Notes: generated from the sequence alone by a model not told the origin. Positions 28,892-37,257 are shown, counted from the first letter of the stretch. The stretch: 43,897 nt of DNA from Alphaproteobacteria bacterium (GCA_017307335.1 JAFKFJ010000187.1:1-43897), one strand, 5' to 3'. A program made the numbers and translations.

Positions 28892-30490
28892 TCAGTACCC
28901 CAGGGCCATTCCGTCCTTGCGCGGATCGGAGCCGCCGATCAGGCAGCCCCGCGCACGGTCGATGCGAATCGCCTGGCCGCCGCCATGGGGCTTCGCGACC
29001 CGCTCGATGGTGTGGCCGAGCCGCGCGAGATGGTCGAGCACCGGCAGCGGCACGCCGCGTTCCGCCTGCACCTTGCCGCCGAGCGCCATCAGGCGCGGCG
29101 CGTCCAGCGCCTCCTGGATGTCGAGCCCGTAGTCGAGGTGGTTGGTCAGGAACAGCGTCTGCCCCATCGGCTGGAAATGCCCGCCCATGACGCCGAACGG
29201 CATCACCGCCTGCCCGTTCTCGGTCAGCATGCCGGGGATGATGGTGTGCATCGGCCGCTTGAACGGCGCGATCGTGTTCGGGTGCCCCCGCTCGAGCCGG
29301 AAGCTGAAGCCGCGATTCTGCAGCATCACGCCCGACTGCTCGGCGAGGATCGCGGAACCGAAGCTCTGGAACAGCGAGTTGATGAAGCTGCACGCGTTGC
29401 CGTCGCGATCGACGACGCAGAGATAGACCGTGTCGCGATGCGCCGGCAGCGCCGCCTCGCCCGCCCGCGGCAGGTCGCGCAGCGCCGCGTCGTCGCGGAC
29501 CAGGCCGCGCAGCGCATCGAGATAGGCGGGATCGGTCAGCCGTGCGACCGGCACCTCGACCTGATCGGGGTCGCCCAGGAAGGTGTCGCGGTCGCGATAG
29601 ACGAGGCGCGCCGCCTCCAGGTGCCGGTGCAGGCGCAGCGTGCTCATCGGCCCGTGCGGCGGCGTGTCCCAGCCGCGCAGGATACCAAGCAGCATCAGCA
29701 CCAGCAGGCCGGAGCCGTTGGGCGGGCACTGCCAGACCTCGTAGCCGCGGAACCCGGTGCGGATCGGCTCGACGAAATGCGCGGCATCGAGCCCGGCGGC
29801 GAAGTCCTCCTCCGTATGCAGCCCGCCGCGCGCGCGCAGCGCCGCCACCATGTCGGCGGCGATCGGCCCCTCGTAGAACGCCTTCGCGCCGCGGGCGGCG
29901 ATGGCGCGCAGGGTCTTGGCGAGGTTGGGCGGCACGAAGCGATCGCCCTCGGCCGGCGCGTCGCCGCCCGGCAGGAACGACGTGGCCCCGGTCGCGCGCA
30001 GCTTCGGCGCATGCTCGGCCCAGTCCGAGGCCACGCGCGAATGGACGATGAACCCGTCCTCGGCGTAGCGGATCGCCGGCTGCAGCAGTTCCTCGAGCCC
30101 CTTGGTGCCGTGGGCGGCGAGCAGCCGCTCCCACGCGCCGACGGCGCCCGGCACGGTGACGGCGTGGGGCGAGGTGTTCTCGATCGCGGTGATGCCCTGC
30201 GCCTCGTACCAGTCCAGCGTCGCCGCCGCCGGCGCGCGGCCGGAGCCGTTGAGCGCGACCACCCGCCCGGTTCCGGCCGGCGCGTAGAGACAGAAGCAGT
30301 CGCCGCCGATGCCGGTCGAATGCGGCTCGATCACGCACTGGACGGCGACGGCGGCGACCGCGGCGTCCATCGCATTGCCGCCGGCGCGCAGCACATCGAG
30401 TGCCGCCAGCGTCGCGGCCGGCATCGAGGTAGCGGCCATTCCATTGGCGGCATAAGCCGGGCTACGGCCCGGAAGATGAAGATCGCGCAT
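28892..30490 (-). CDS. Gamma-glutamyltransferase family protein (possibly HpxW/oxamate amidohydrolase-like)
   Basis: 532 residues from ATG 30490, with AGGAG 6 nt upstream. It is an Ntn-hydrolase of the GGT family: GGNAMDAAVAA and STGIGGDCFCLY near the N-terminus, then the autocleavage site at Thr354 in HRDTVYLCVVDRDGN, the presumed N-terminal nucleophile of the small subunit, and NSLFQSFGS and MGGHFQPMGQ. There is no signal peptide, unlike classical periplasmic GGT, which fits the cytoplasmic GGT-like group that includes oxamate amidohydrolase HpxW and cephalosporin-acylase-type enzymes. Co-transcription with an amidase suggests amide hydrolysis. The choice of HpxW is inference only. Confidence 0.88.
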   Translation of the reverse strand: MRDLHLPGRSPAYAANGMAATSMPAATLAALDVLRAGGNAMDAAVAAVAVQCVIEPHSTGIGGDCFCLYAPAGTGRVVALNGSGRAPAAATLDWYEAQGITAIENTSPHAVTVPGAVGAWERLLAAHGTKGLEELLQPAIRYAEDGFIVHSRVASDWAEHAPKLRATGATSFLPGGDAPAEGDRFVPPNLAKTLRAIAARGAKAFYEGPIAADMVAALRARGGLHTEEDFAAGLDAAHFVEPIRTGFRGYEVWQCPPNGSGLLVLMLLGILRGWDTPPHGPMSTLRLHRHLEAARLVYRDRDTFLGDPDQVEVPVARLTDPAYLDALRGLVRDDAALRDLPRAGEAALPAHRDTVYLCVVDRDGNACSFINSLFQSFGSAILAEQSGVMLQNRGFSFRLERGHPNTIAPFKRPMHTIIPGMLTENGQAVMPFGVMGGHFQPMGQTLFLTNHLDYGLDIQEALDAPRLMALGGKVQAERGVPLPVLDHLARLGHTIERVAKPHGGGQAIRIDRARGCLIGGSDPRKDGMALGY

Positions 30491-30522
30491 GGCCGGCTCC
30501 TGTGCCACGCAGCCCGACCCTT

Positions 30523-30567
30523 GGCAACCTGAGCATCGGCAAGCTGGGCATTGGCAACGCCGGGGCG
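30523..30567. repeat. Three tandem copies of a 15-bp unit in the divergent promoter
   Basis: The units 30523-30537, 30538-30552 and 30553-30567 each begin GGCAA(C/G). Units 1 and 2 share most positions and unit 3 diverges at its end. They lie between the divergent GGT-family and csaA-like genes. They could be direct-repeat binding sites or a simple slippage product. Confidence 0.35.
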
Positions 30568-30586
30568 GCCGGATAGATGCTGGCGC

Positions 30587-30919
30587 ATGGCCACGATCGA
30601 AGATTTTGAGCGGCTGGACATCCGCGTCGGCACAGTGCGCGACGCGCGCCCGTTCGCCGAGGCGCGCAAGCCCGCGATAAAACTCTGGATCGACTTCGGC
30701 GGCGAGATCGGCGTGAAGCAGTCCTCGGCGCAGCTCACCGTGCACTATGACGTGGGCCGGCTGATGGGGCGGCAGGTGCTCGCCGTCGTGAACCTGCCGC
30801 CGCGGCGCATCGCCGGCTTCATGAGCGAGGTGCTGACCCTCGGCGTGCCCGACGAGCACGGGAACGTGGTGCTGCTGCGGGCCGATCTTCCGGTGCCGAA
30901 CGGGGGGCGGATGTTCTGA
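30587..30919 (+). CDS. csaA: CsaA-type tRNA-binding domain protein (export-related chaperone)
   Basis: 110 residues: one EMAP-II/tRNA-binding OB-fold. Seen: FERLDIRVGTVRDARPFAEARKPAIKL, YDVGRLMGRQVLAVVNLPPRRIAGFMSEVLTLGV and the C-terminal DLPVPNGGRMF, all typical of CsaA. Members bind tRNA and have been proposed as secretion-related chaperones. The ATG at 30587 was chosen at the family start; only a weak ribosome binding site precedes it. The stop and the next start share a base (TGATG), so gpt is translationally coupled. Confidence 0.9.
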   Translation: MATIEDFERLDIRVGTVRDARPFAEARKPAIKLWIDFGGEIGVKQSSAQLTVHYDVGRLMGRQVLAVVNLPPRRIAGFMSEVLTLGVPDEHGNVVLLRADLPVPNGGRMF

Positions 30920-31398
30920 TGGCGGCGCACTACTACACGGTCACCTGGGACCAGCTCCATCGCGACGCGCGGGCGCTCGCCTGGCGGCTGATGGCGCTGC
31001 GCCCGTTGCGCGGGATCGTCGCGGTCACCCGCGGCGGCCTCATCCCGGCCGCGATCATTGCGCGCGAGCTGGAGGTACGACTGGTCGAGAGCGTCTCGGT
31101 CGTCACCTATGACGAGGAGAACCGTGGCCAGCCCGTGGTGACGAAGCCGCCGACCGCGGCCGGCGATGGCGAGGGGTTCCTGATCATCGACGACCTCGTG
31201 GACACCGGCACCACCGCGCGCGTGGTGCGCGGCCTGCTGCCCCGCGCCCATTTCGCCTGCGTCTACGCCAAGCCCGCCGGCAAGGTGATGGTGGACAGCT
31301 TCGTGACCGAGGTCAGCCAGGATACCTGGATCATGTTTCCCTGGGACACGGAGCCGCAGTTCGCGGTGCCGCTGGCGCGCCGCGAGGGCGGGAGCTGA
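30919..31398 (+). CDS. gpt: Xanthine-guanine phosphoribosyltransferase
   Basis: 159 residues. It salvages guanine and xanthine (weakly hypoxanthine) to their nucleotides with PRPP. Seen: VTRGGLIPAAIIARELEVRLVESVSV with the substrate loop, and the PRPP-binding motif LIIDDLVDTGTTA (about 88-100). Length and the N-terminal YYTVTWDQLHRDARALAWRL match E. coli-type Gpt. Translation is coupled to the CsaA-like gene. A small GC hairpin (31404-31417, GCCGC-CTTC-GCGGC) follows the stop but lacks a T-run. Confidence 0.93.
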   Translation: MAAHYYTVTWDQLHRDARALAWRLMALRPLRGIVAVTRGGLIPAAIIARELEVRLVESVSVVTYDEENRGQPVVTKPPTAAGDGEGFLIIDDLVDTGTTARVVRGLLPRAHFACVYAKPAGKVMVDSFVTEVSQDTWIMFPWDTEPQFAVPLARREGGS

Positions 31399-31804
31399 GC
31401 CAGGCCGCCTTCGCGGCGCCCTATCCGTGGCCGCCGCCCCGCCCGGCGGTCAAGCACCACCGGCCCTCCCGCAGCGGCGTCGACACGGCGGTCACGGCGG
31501 CCAGAAGTCCGCCGACCCGGCTGGCATACCGTGATGCCAATTCGCAACGAAAACCTCGGCTTCCCCGGCCCGTGCTGCCTTGCATGAGACGATCCCGCAG
31601 TCGATGCGTAGTGCTAACCAACGCTTTGCCGTTTCTTTGGCACCGGGCTTTCGTTAGGCTGGCGGCTTCGTTGCGATGCCTCGCGCTGACGGCGAGAGGC
31701 GGCGCCCAGCGGGATTGGAATGGAGACACGGATCCAAAGCGCGGCGACCGGCGCGATGCCCGCCGGTTCCGAACCCCCCGACCGGCCATCGCTCAACGCG
31801 CGCC
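31399..31804. other. 406-bp non-coding interval before the acyltransferase
   Basis: No convincing gene, RNA or terminator is seen. A small GC stem follows gpt (31404-31417). A 10-bp inverted pair (TCGCAACGAA near 31540 and TTCGTTGCGA near 31665) is too far apart to interpret. The section 31600-31680 is less GC-rich than its flanks and may hold the acyltransferase promoter, but no clear -35/-10 pair was found. Confidence 0.4.
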
Positions 31805-32908
31805 ATGTCGCCGCGCGATAACCATACCGTCCGCAAGGTCGGCGCGATCGAGGGGCTGCGCGGCCTGCTCGCGTGCTGGGTGGTGCTGGGCCACATGCTG
31901 CCGGCGGCCGGGCTCGGCGATGACTGGCGCGGTCCGTTCAAGGTCATCGCCTTCGGCGGCTACGCCGTGGACGTGTTCATCATCGTCAGCGGCTTCGTCA
32001 TCTTCTACCTGCTGGACACGGCGCGGGAGACCTACGGTCGTTTCCTCTGGCGCCGGGCACTGCGCCTCTATCCGCTCTACCTGGTCTGCCTCCTGGCCTC
32101 GCTCGCCGTCATTCCCTTGCAGATCGAGGCCTACGCCAACGCACCCTGGCCGCACCCGCACAATCTCGCGGTGGTGGCCATCGACTACGAAACCTTGCGC
32201 GACCTGCCGCAGCATCTCGCGGCGCATCTGCTGATGGCGCACGGGTTGCTGTCGGGCTGGCTGCTGCCATACGGGAACTACGCGATTCTCGGCCAGGCGT
32301 GGAGCCTGTCGCTGGAATGGCAGTTCTACGTGGTGGCGCCGCTGTTCGCGGCGGCGTTCCTGCGCGGCACCATGCCCACACTGGTCGCCACCGCCGTCGC
32401 ATGCGCGCTCTATTTTCTGGTGACGGGCAATGAAGGTTTCCTGCCGCGCCACATCCCGCTGTTCGCGTTCGGCATCGCCTCCTACTACCTTTGGCGCGAG
32501 CGATGGCAGCCGCGCTGGGCGCTGGCGCCGGTGGTCGGCGTGGCGCTCGCCTATCTGCTGACCGGCAACCCGCCGCTGGTGATCTGGAGCGCCGTGCTGC
32601 TGGCGATCCTGCAGCCGCGGGGCGTGGGCAGCGCGGTCGTACGGCGCGTGCTGGAAGCGCCGCCCGTGATGTGGCTGGGACGGATCTCCTACCCGATCTA
32701 TCTCGTCCACAACATGGTGCTGACCGCGGCGCTGCTCGGGCTGGAGCGGGTGGGCGCGGCACGGTTCGGCCAGTGGCCGTTCGTCGCGATGCTGGCCGCG
32801 CTCACCTTCGGCGGCACCCTCGTCGTCGCCTCACTGCTGCACCGGGGCATCGAGATGCCCTGCATCGCCCTGGGCCGGCGCCGGGCGCGCGTGGCCGTGC
32901 GCGCCTGA
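31805..32908 (+). CDS. Acyltransferase 3 family membrane protein (OafA/YrhL-like)
   Basis: 367 residues with about ten membrane spans. Seen: the N-terminal VGAIEGLRGLLACWVVLGHM, with the catalytic-region His of AT3 enzymes, DVFIIVSGFVIFYLL, the RRALRLYPLYLVCLL segment, the LSLEWQFYVVAPL motif, and SYPIYLVHNMVL near the C-terminus. These proteins O-acylate surface polysaccharides or other extracytoplasmic acceptors using cytoplasmic acyl donor. There is no SGNH fusion domain. ATG 31805 was chosen at the family start, although no strong ribosome binding site is visible. No polysaccharide genes are near, so the acceptor is unknown. Confidence 0.9.
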   Translation: MSPRDNHTVRKVGAIEGLRGLLACWVVLGHMLPAAGLGDDWRGPFKVIAFGGYAVDVFIIVSGFVIFYLLDTARETYGRFLWRRALRLYPLYLVCLLASLAVIPLQIEAYANAPWPHPHNLAVVAIDYETLRDLPQHLAAHLLMAHGLLSGWLLPYGNYAILGQAWSLSLEWQFYVVAPLFAAAFLRGTMPTLVATAVACALYFLVTGNEGFLPRHIPLFAFGIASYYLWRERWQPRWALAPVVGVALAYLLTGNPPLVIWSAVLLAILQPRGVGSAVVRRVLEAPPVMWLGRISYPIYLVHNMVLTAALLGLERVGAARFGQWPFVAMLAALTFGGTLVVASLLHRGIEMPCIALGRRRARVAVRA

Positions 32909-32921
32909 CGCGGCGGCGCGA

Positions 32922-34379
32922 TCAGACGCCGATCGGCATGTGCTCCGGCGCGCGGGTGACGGCCCGCGGTGCAGTGAGTTCCTTCCAAGCCGAAAGCGCC
33001 CGGTTCACGGCCGGGAACGGCTTGCGGCCGATGAAGCGGCCGCGCCCCGGCCGCGGCTGGTCGTTCCTGCCGTGCGACCAGACCACCTCGCCGCGCGACA
33101 TGGTGTAGCGCGGCAGGCCGCGCACCGCGAACCCCTCGAACACGTTGTAGTCGATGATCGACTTCTGGTTGGCGGCCGAGATCGTCTTCGAAAGCTTGGG
33201 GTCCCACACGACGATGTCGGCGTCCGCCCCGGGCATGATCGCGCCCTTCTGTGGATAGATGTTCAGGATCTGCGCAATGTTGGTCGACGTGACGGCGACG
33301 AACTCGTTCGGCGTCAGCCGCCCGGTCTCCACACCCTTGGTCCAGAGCACGGAGAGCCGGTCCTCCAGCCCGCCGGTGCCGTTCGGGATCTTGCGGAAAT
33401 CGCCGAGGCCCATGCGCTTCTGCTCGGTCGTAAACGCGCAGTGGTCGGTCGCGACGACGTGCAGCGACCCCGCCGCGAGCCCCGCCCACAGGCTGTCCTG
33501 ATGCGCCTTGCCGCGGAATGGCGGCGACATCACGCGCTGCGCGGCGTGATCCCATTTCTGGTTGAAATACTCGCCCTCATCGAGCGTGAGGTGCTGGATC
33601 AGCGGCTCGCCGTACACGCGCATGCCGAGCTGGCGGGCGCGGCGGATCGCCTCGTGCGCCTGCTCGCTGGAGGTGTGCACGATGTAGACCGGCACGCCGG
33701 CGGCATCGGCGATCATGATCGCGCGGTTGGTCGCTTCGCCCTCAACCGAGGGCGGGCGCGAGAAGGCGTGGCCCTCCGGCCCGGTCGCGCCCTCGGCCAT
33801 GTACTTGTCCTGCAGCGCCGCGACCACGTCGCCGTTCTCGGCGTGCACCAGCGGCAGGGCACCGAGAGCGGCGCAGCGCGAGAAGGAGGCGAACATCTCG
33901 TCGTCGTTCACCATCAGCGCGCCCTTGTACGCCATGAAGTGCTTGAAGGTGTTGATGCCGCGGCTAACGACGGTGGCCATGTCCTCGAAAATCTGCTGCG
34001 ACCAGCCGGTGACGCACATGTGGAAGGAATAGTCGGACGACGCCTGCCGCTGCGCCCGCCCCTCCCACGCCGCCAGCGCCGGCAGCATCCCTTCGGGGCC
34101 GGGAATGACGAAGTCCACGACGCTGGTGGTGCCGCCGGAGAGGGCCGCGAACGTGCCGCTCTCCCACGTCTCCGCCGCAGTCGTGCCCATGAACGGCATT
34201 TCGAGATGGGTGTGCGGGTCGATGCCGCCCGGGATCACATAGGCCCCGGCCGCATCCACCACGGTGTCGCCGGACAGGTTCGGGCCGACCGCGGCGATGC
34301 GCTCGCCCTCGACCAGGATGTCGGCCTCGTAGGACCGATCCGCGGCGACGATGGTGCCGCCCTTGATGACCGTGGACAT
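32922..34379 (-). CDS. hydA: D-hydantoinase / dihydropyrimidinase family amidohydrolase
   Basis: 485 residues. Seen: GGIDPHTHLE (metal ligands His56, His58), FMAYKGALMV with the carboxylated Lys152, LVHAENGD, IVHTSSEQA and VATDHCAF, giving a complete binuclear site. The family opens cyclic amide rings: dihydropyrimidines, hydantoins and, in related clades, allantoin. The sequence pattern favours dihydropyrimidinase/hydantoinase over allantoinase. ATG 34379 has AGGAAGGAG upstream. It is convergent with the acyltransferase and divergent from the flavoprotein gene across a 384-nt region. No beta-ureidopropionase or N-carbamoylase gene is in the window. Confidence 0.93.
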   Translation of the reverse strand: MSTVIKGGTIVAADRSYEADILVEGERIAAVGPNLSGDTVVDAAGAYVIPGGIDPHTHLEMPFMGTTAAETWESGTFAALSGGTTSVVDFVIPGPEGMLPALAAWEGRAQRQASSDYSFHMCVTGWSQQIFEDMATVVSRGINTFKHFMAYKGALMVNDDEMFASFSRCAALGALPLVHAENGDVVAALQDKYMAEGATGPEGHAFSRPPSVEGEATNRAIMIADAAGVPVYIVHTSSEQAHEAIRRARQLGMRVYGEPLIQHLTLDEGEYFNQKWDHAAQRVMSPPFRGKAHQDSLWAGLAAGSLHVVATDHCAFTTEQKRMGLGDFRKIPNGTGGLEDRLSVLWTKGVETGRLTPNEFVAVTSTNIAQILNIYPQKGAIMPGADADIVVWDPKLSKTISAANQKSIIDYNVFEGFAVRGLPRYTMSRGEVVWSHGRNDQPRPGRGRFIGRKPFPAVNRALSAWKELTAPRAVTRAPEHMPIGV

Positions 34380-34410
34380 CGCGCACTCCTTCCTGCTCGC
34401 CGCTCCGCTG

Positions 34411-34422
34411 GTTGCGCGCAAC
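34411..34422. promoter_or_regulatory. Palindrome GTTGCGCGCAAC upstream of the hydantoinase
   Basis: A perfect 12-bp palindrome, 31 nt upstream of the hydantoinase ATG. Its position suits an operator, but such GC palindromes can arise by chance in this composition. No regulator is assigned. Confidence 0.25.
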
Positions 34423-34550
34423 GTGGGGGCGCGTCAATCGGGTCCCGCGAAGCAAGGCGCCGGGCGGCCTCTGCCGCGTGACGGACGCGACCAGCGGCCG
34501 CGTGAAGGCGCCAAATTGGTGCTGGGGATAGGGCCTCGTTGATTTCCTAC

Positions 34551-34579
34551 TTGACTAATATGATTCATGATGGTCTCAT
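34551..34579 (+). promoter_or_regulatory. Candidate promoter for the flavoprotein gene
   Basis: TTGACT (34551-34556) and TCTCAT (34574-34579) are separated by 17 nt, at the upstream edge of the AT-rich core. Transcription from here would place the inverted repeat 34613-34666 in a 5' leader of about 175 nt. The -10 match is 4 of 6. Confidence 0.35.
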
Positions 34580-34612
34580 CGCGCCTGCCAATCACGATGT
34601 CGTCCATTTGGC

Positions 34613-34666
34613 ATGGCTGCGAGCTTCCGTTCGATGAAACTGTAGTCCTGTTGATCTCGCAGCCAT
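34613..34666 (+). promoter_or_regulatory. 11-bp perfect inverted repeat in the flavoprotein leader
   Basis: ATGGCTGCGAG (34613-34623) and CTCGCAGCCAT (34656-34666) are exact reverse complements separated by 32 nt. An RNA stem-loop or a looped operator is possible. AT-rich sequence (TTAATTAAGAGTTATC) follows directly. No known riboswitch consensus was recognised. Confidence 0.4.
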
Positions 34667-34763
34667 TAATTAAGAGTTATCTTTATTCTCTTTTCCAAAC
34701 ACAGCACAGATGATTTTCGGAGAGTGTCGACCGAAACGCCGCTTGTGGGATGGAGCGATGCCA

Positions 34764-36254
34764 ATGAACACTGTTCCGTCATTGCGCCTGGCCCCGATGG
34801 ATAACGAGCGGTCCGCCGGCCGCAGGGTCGCCGTCATCGGCGCCGGCTTCAGCGGCACCATGGTCGCGATCCATCTGCACGCGCTGCTGCCGCCTGCCTG
34901 CCAGGTCCTGCTCTGCGAGCGCGACCGCTTCGCTTGCGGTACCGCGTACGCGACGCCATTCGCGCATCACATGCTGAACGTCCGCGCCACGGGCATGAGC
35001 GCATTCCCCGCCGATTCTTCGCATTTCGTGAACTGGCTCGCTGCGCGCGCGACCGACCGTGCCGGCGAGGTGATGACGACCGAGGCCGGCGCATTCGCCT
35101 CGCGGCGCGTGTTCGGCGACTATCTCTCGGAACTCCTCGAAACCGCGCGCGCGACGGCGGGGAAGCGCCGGATCGCGCTGCGCCCTGGCGAAGTCGTCGA
35201 CATCGAGCGTGCCGGCGTCGGATTCCGGTTGCACTTCGCCGATGGCGGCGTCGAGCGGGTTGGTGCGGTGGTGCTCGCCATGGGCAACCTTCCGCCGCCG
35301 CCGAGCGGCATGCCGGGCCGTCTGGCCGATGCCTGGAGCGCGGGCGCGACCACGGGGCTTCGTCCCGACCTCCCGGTCCTCATCGTCGGCACCGGCCTGA
35401 CGATGATCGATCTGGCATTGCAGATGCGGGATGCCGGGTTCGCCGCGCCGATCATCGCGCTGTCGCGGCGCGGCCTGCTGCCGCGGCGCCACCGGCCGAC
35501 GACCCCGTGGCCCACACCCGTCTTCACCGACCGCGAACGCCGCTCGCTCCTTGCGCTGCTCGACTGCGTGCGCCGGGAGGTGCGAGCGGCGGCGGCGCGC
35601 GGCGTGGACTGGCGCTGCGTCATCGACAGCCTGCGCCCGATGACCGCCGATCTCTGGTGCGGCCTGCCGCCGCGCGAGCGCGCGCGGTTCCTGCGCCATC
35701 TGCGTCCGTTCTGGGACGTGCACCGGCACCGGCTGCCCGGGCCGATCGCGGACCGGATCGACGGCATGCGCGCCCAGGGGCAGCTCGACATCCGGCGCGG
35801 GCGCCTCCTTGACATGCGCGCCGGCGAGTCCGGCGTTGAAGTGACCGCGCGCCTGCACGGCGCGTCCGAGCCGACGCGCTTCGTCGTGCAGCGCGTGATT
35901 GATGCGATGGGGCTCACCGGGCTGCACGGTTCCGTCGATCCACTCGCGGTCGCCCTCATGCGCCGTGGCCTCGCGCGGGCCGATGGCCTCGGCCTGGGCC
36001 TCGATGTCACGTCCACGCTGGCGGTGATCGACGCGTCCGGCCATGCGGCGACGCAGATGTGGGCGCTCGGGCCGGTGGTTCGCGGCGCCCTCTGGGAATG
36101 CACCGCGGTGCCGGAGATCCGCGTGCATGCGGTGCGCGTGGCACACGCCGTCGCGGAAGCATTCGCCGAGCGGCGCGCGCCGCCCGTTGGCCGTCCGCGC
36201 CCGCAGCCCCGTTCCGCCGCGCCGTGCGCCGCATGGCGCGCGCGGACTATCTAG
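34764..36254 (+). CDS. FAD/NAD(P)-binding oxidoreductase, CreE/HpyO-type (COG4529-like)
   Basis: 496 residues from ATG 34764, chosen because GGAG (34752-34755) lies 8 nt before it; ATGs at 34758 and 34710 are alternatives. Seen: RRVAVIGAGFSGTMVAIHL (FAD dinucleotide motif, residues ~20-38), CERDRFACGTAYATPFAHHMLNV, typical of the FAD-NAD(P)-binding domain shared by HpyO and CreE-type enzymes, VLIVGTGLTMIDLAL (second dinucleotide motif), and a C-terminal MWALGPVVRGALWE. Described members include a urate hydroxylase and an aspartate N-monooxygenase, but most are uncharacterised. Substrate is open. The 3' end overlaps the convergent lysR by 8 nt. Confidence 0.82.
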   Translation: MNTVPSLRLAPMDNERSAGRRVAVIGAGFSGTMVAIHLHALLPPACQVLLCERDRFACGTAYATPFAHHMLNVRATGMSAFPADSSHFVNWLAARATDRAGEVMTTEAGAFASRRVFGDYLSELLETARATAGKRRIALRPGEVVDIERAGVGFRLHFADGGVERVGAVVLAMGNLPPPPSGMPGRLADAWSAGATTGLRPDLPVLIVGTGLTMIDLALQMRDAGFAAPIIALSRRGLLPRRHRPTTPWPTPVFTDRERRSLLALLDCVRREVRAAAARGVDWRCVIDSLRPMTADLWCGLPPRERARFLRHLRPFWDVHRHRLPGPIADRIDGMRAQGQLDIRRGRLLDMRAGESGVEVTARLHGASEPTRFVVQRVIDAMGLTGLHGSVDPLAVALMRRGLARADGLGLGLDVTSTLAVIDASGHAATQMWALGPVVRGALWECTAVPEIRVHAVRVAHAVAEAFAERRAPPVGRPRPQPRSAAPCAAWRARTI

Positions 36255-37209
36255 CGAGCGGCTCCGGCGTATCCGCCGCCGCCTGCTGCTGCAGCCACGA
36301 TCGCAGCTTCTGCAGCGCCGGATCGCCGGCGCGGGTTTCGTGGAACAGCACGTGGTAGGCGCCGGCGCTCGCCACGTCCGGCTCGAACACCCGCACGATC
36401 CGGCTCGCGCCGTCATAGTGCCGCAACAGCACGGTCGGCACGATCGCGATGCCGCGCCCGGCCCGCGCCGCCTCCATCGCCATGAAGAAATGGCCGAAAT
36501 GCAGCGCATCCCGCTCCGGATCGAACCCGGCGCGGTGTGCGCGCAGCCAGTCGTGCCACGCGTAGCGGCGCGTGGTCACGTGGATCAGCCGGAAGCGGCC
36601 GAGCGCTTCGACGTTTGCGGGACGACCGGCCGCCAACAGCGCGGGCGAGGCGATGGGCACAAGAATGTCGGGAAACAGGAACTCCGAGCGCGCCCCGCGC
36701 CAGTCGGTGAGCATCTGGAGTTCGATGCGCGGCTGATCGGCGCCGAACCGCTCCCCCGGCAGCGCGCCCACCCGGATTGCCGCGTCCACCGCGCGGGCCT
36801 GCAGGTCGACCGGCTCGATCGAGCTGATGATCCTGAGCTCCACGTCGGGCACCTGCTGCGCGAAGCTGGCGAGGCGCGGCATGAGCCAGAACGCGGCGAT
36901 GGTCGGCAGCACGCTGATCGTCAGGACGCGGCGCTGGCGCCGTCCCTTCAGGCGCAGCGTCGCCCGCTCGATCTCATCCAGCGCCGCCGCCGCGACCGCC
37001 TGATAGGCGCGCCCGGCCTCCGTCAGTTCCAGCCGGCGGATGAAGCGGCGGAACAGCGGCATCGACAGAAAATCCTCCAGCACCCGGATCTGCCGGCTGA
37101 CCGCGCTCTGGGTCACGCCGAGTTCCTCGGCGGCGCGGGTGAAGGAGCCGTGGCGCGCCGCGGCCTCGAACGCGCGCAGTGCGGTCAGCGGGGGCAGGTC
37201 ACGGCGCAT
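36247..37209 (-). CDS. LysR-family transcriptional regulator (GcvA-like), divergent from the importer operon
   Basis: 320 residues. The winged helix-turn-helix is at 1-65 (LTALRAFEAAARHGSFTRAAEELGVTQSAVSRQIRVLE), followed by the periplasmic-binding-like effector domain. The N-terminus and FRRFIRRLELTEAGRAY are closest in pattern to GcvA-type regulators. It is transcribed away from the ABC operon, with only 139 nt between starts, and the T-N11-A dyad at 37238-37252 lies in that space. It probably controls the importer and the two enzymes downstream in response to their substrate; this is inferred from the arrangement. Confidence 0.92.
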   Translation of the reverse strand: MRRDLPPLTALRAFEAAARHGSFTRAAEELGVTQSAVSRQIRVLEDFLSMPLFRRFIRRLELTEAGRAYQAVAAAALDEIERATLRLKGRRQRRVLTISVLPTIAAFWLMPRLASFAQQVPDVELRIISSIEPVDLQARAVDAAIRVGALPGERFGADQPRIELQMLTDWRGARSEFLFPDILVPIASPALLAAGRPANVEALGRFRLIHVTTRRYAWHDWLRAHRAGFDPERDALHFGHFFMAMEAARAGRGIAIVPTVLLRHYDGASRIVRVFEPDVASAGAYHVLFHETRAGDPALQKLRSWLQQQAAADTPEPLAR

Positions 37210-37232
37210 GGCCTCTCGTTCCGGGCGGAGCG

Positions 37233-37257
37233 CATGAATGAGAATATCTCATGCATG
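37233..37257. promoter_or_regulatory. Putative LysR-type operator (T-N11-A dyad)
   Basis: The core ATGAGA-ATA-TCTCAT (37238-37252) is a perfect 6-bp dyad satisfying the T-N11-A rule of LysR regulators. Flanking CATGA and GCATG extend it with 4 of 5 matches. It lies 28 nt upstream of the lysR start and about 96 nt upstream of the importer ATPase start, a normal place for an autoregulating activator site. Confidence 0.6.

Larger units (their letters stand above)
34380..34763. other. 384-bp divergent regulatory interval with an AT-rich core
   Basis: The part near the hydantoinase is GC-rich and includes a 12-bp perfect palindrome (34411-34422). From about 34535 to 34735 base composition drops noticeably compared with the surrounding DNA. 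That core contains a candidate promoter (34551-34579) and an 11-bp inverted repeat (34613-34623/34656-34666). No coding sequence with good bias was found here, though an in-frame ATG at 34710 would lengthen the downstream flavoprotein slightly. Confidence 0.55.

Noticed and set aside
30502-30573. Possible 23-codon ORF over the tandem repeat with Gly-Asn-Leu-Ser-Ile-like units
   Set aside because: GTG start without a ribosome binding site, repeat-driven sequence only, inside a divergent promoter.
31399-31804. Possible small gene or tRNA in the interval before the acyltransferase
   Set aside because: No T-loop consensus, no cloverleaf and no frame with family-like sequence was seen.
32940-34481. 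513-codon plus-strand frame opposite the hydantoinase
   Set aside because: Antisense to a gene with a full amidohydrolase metal site; no motif of its own.
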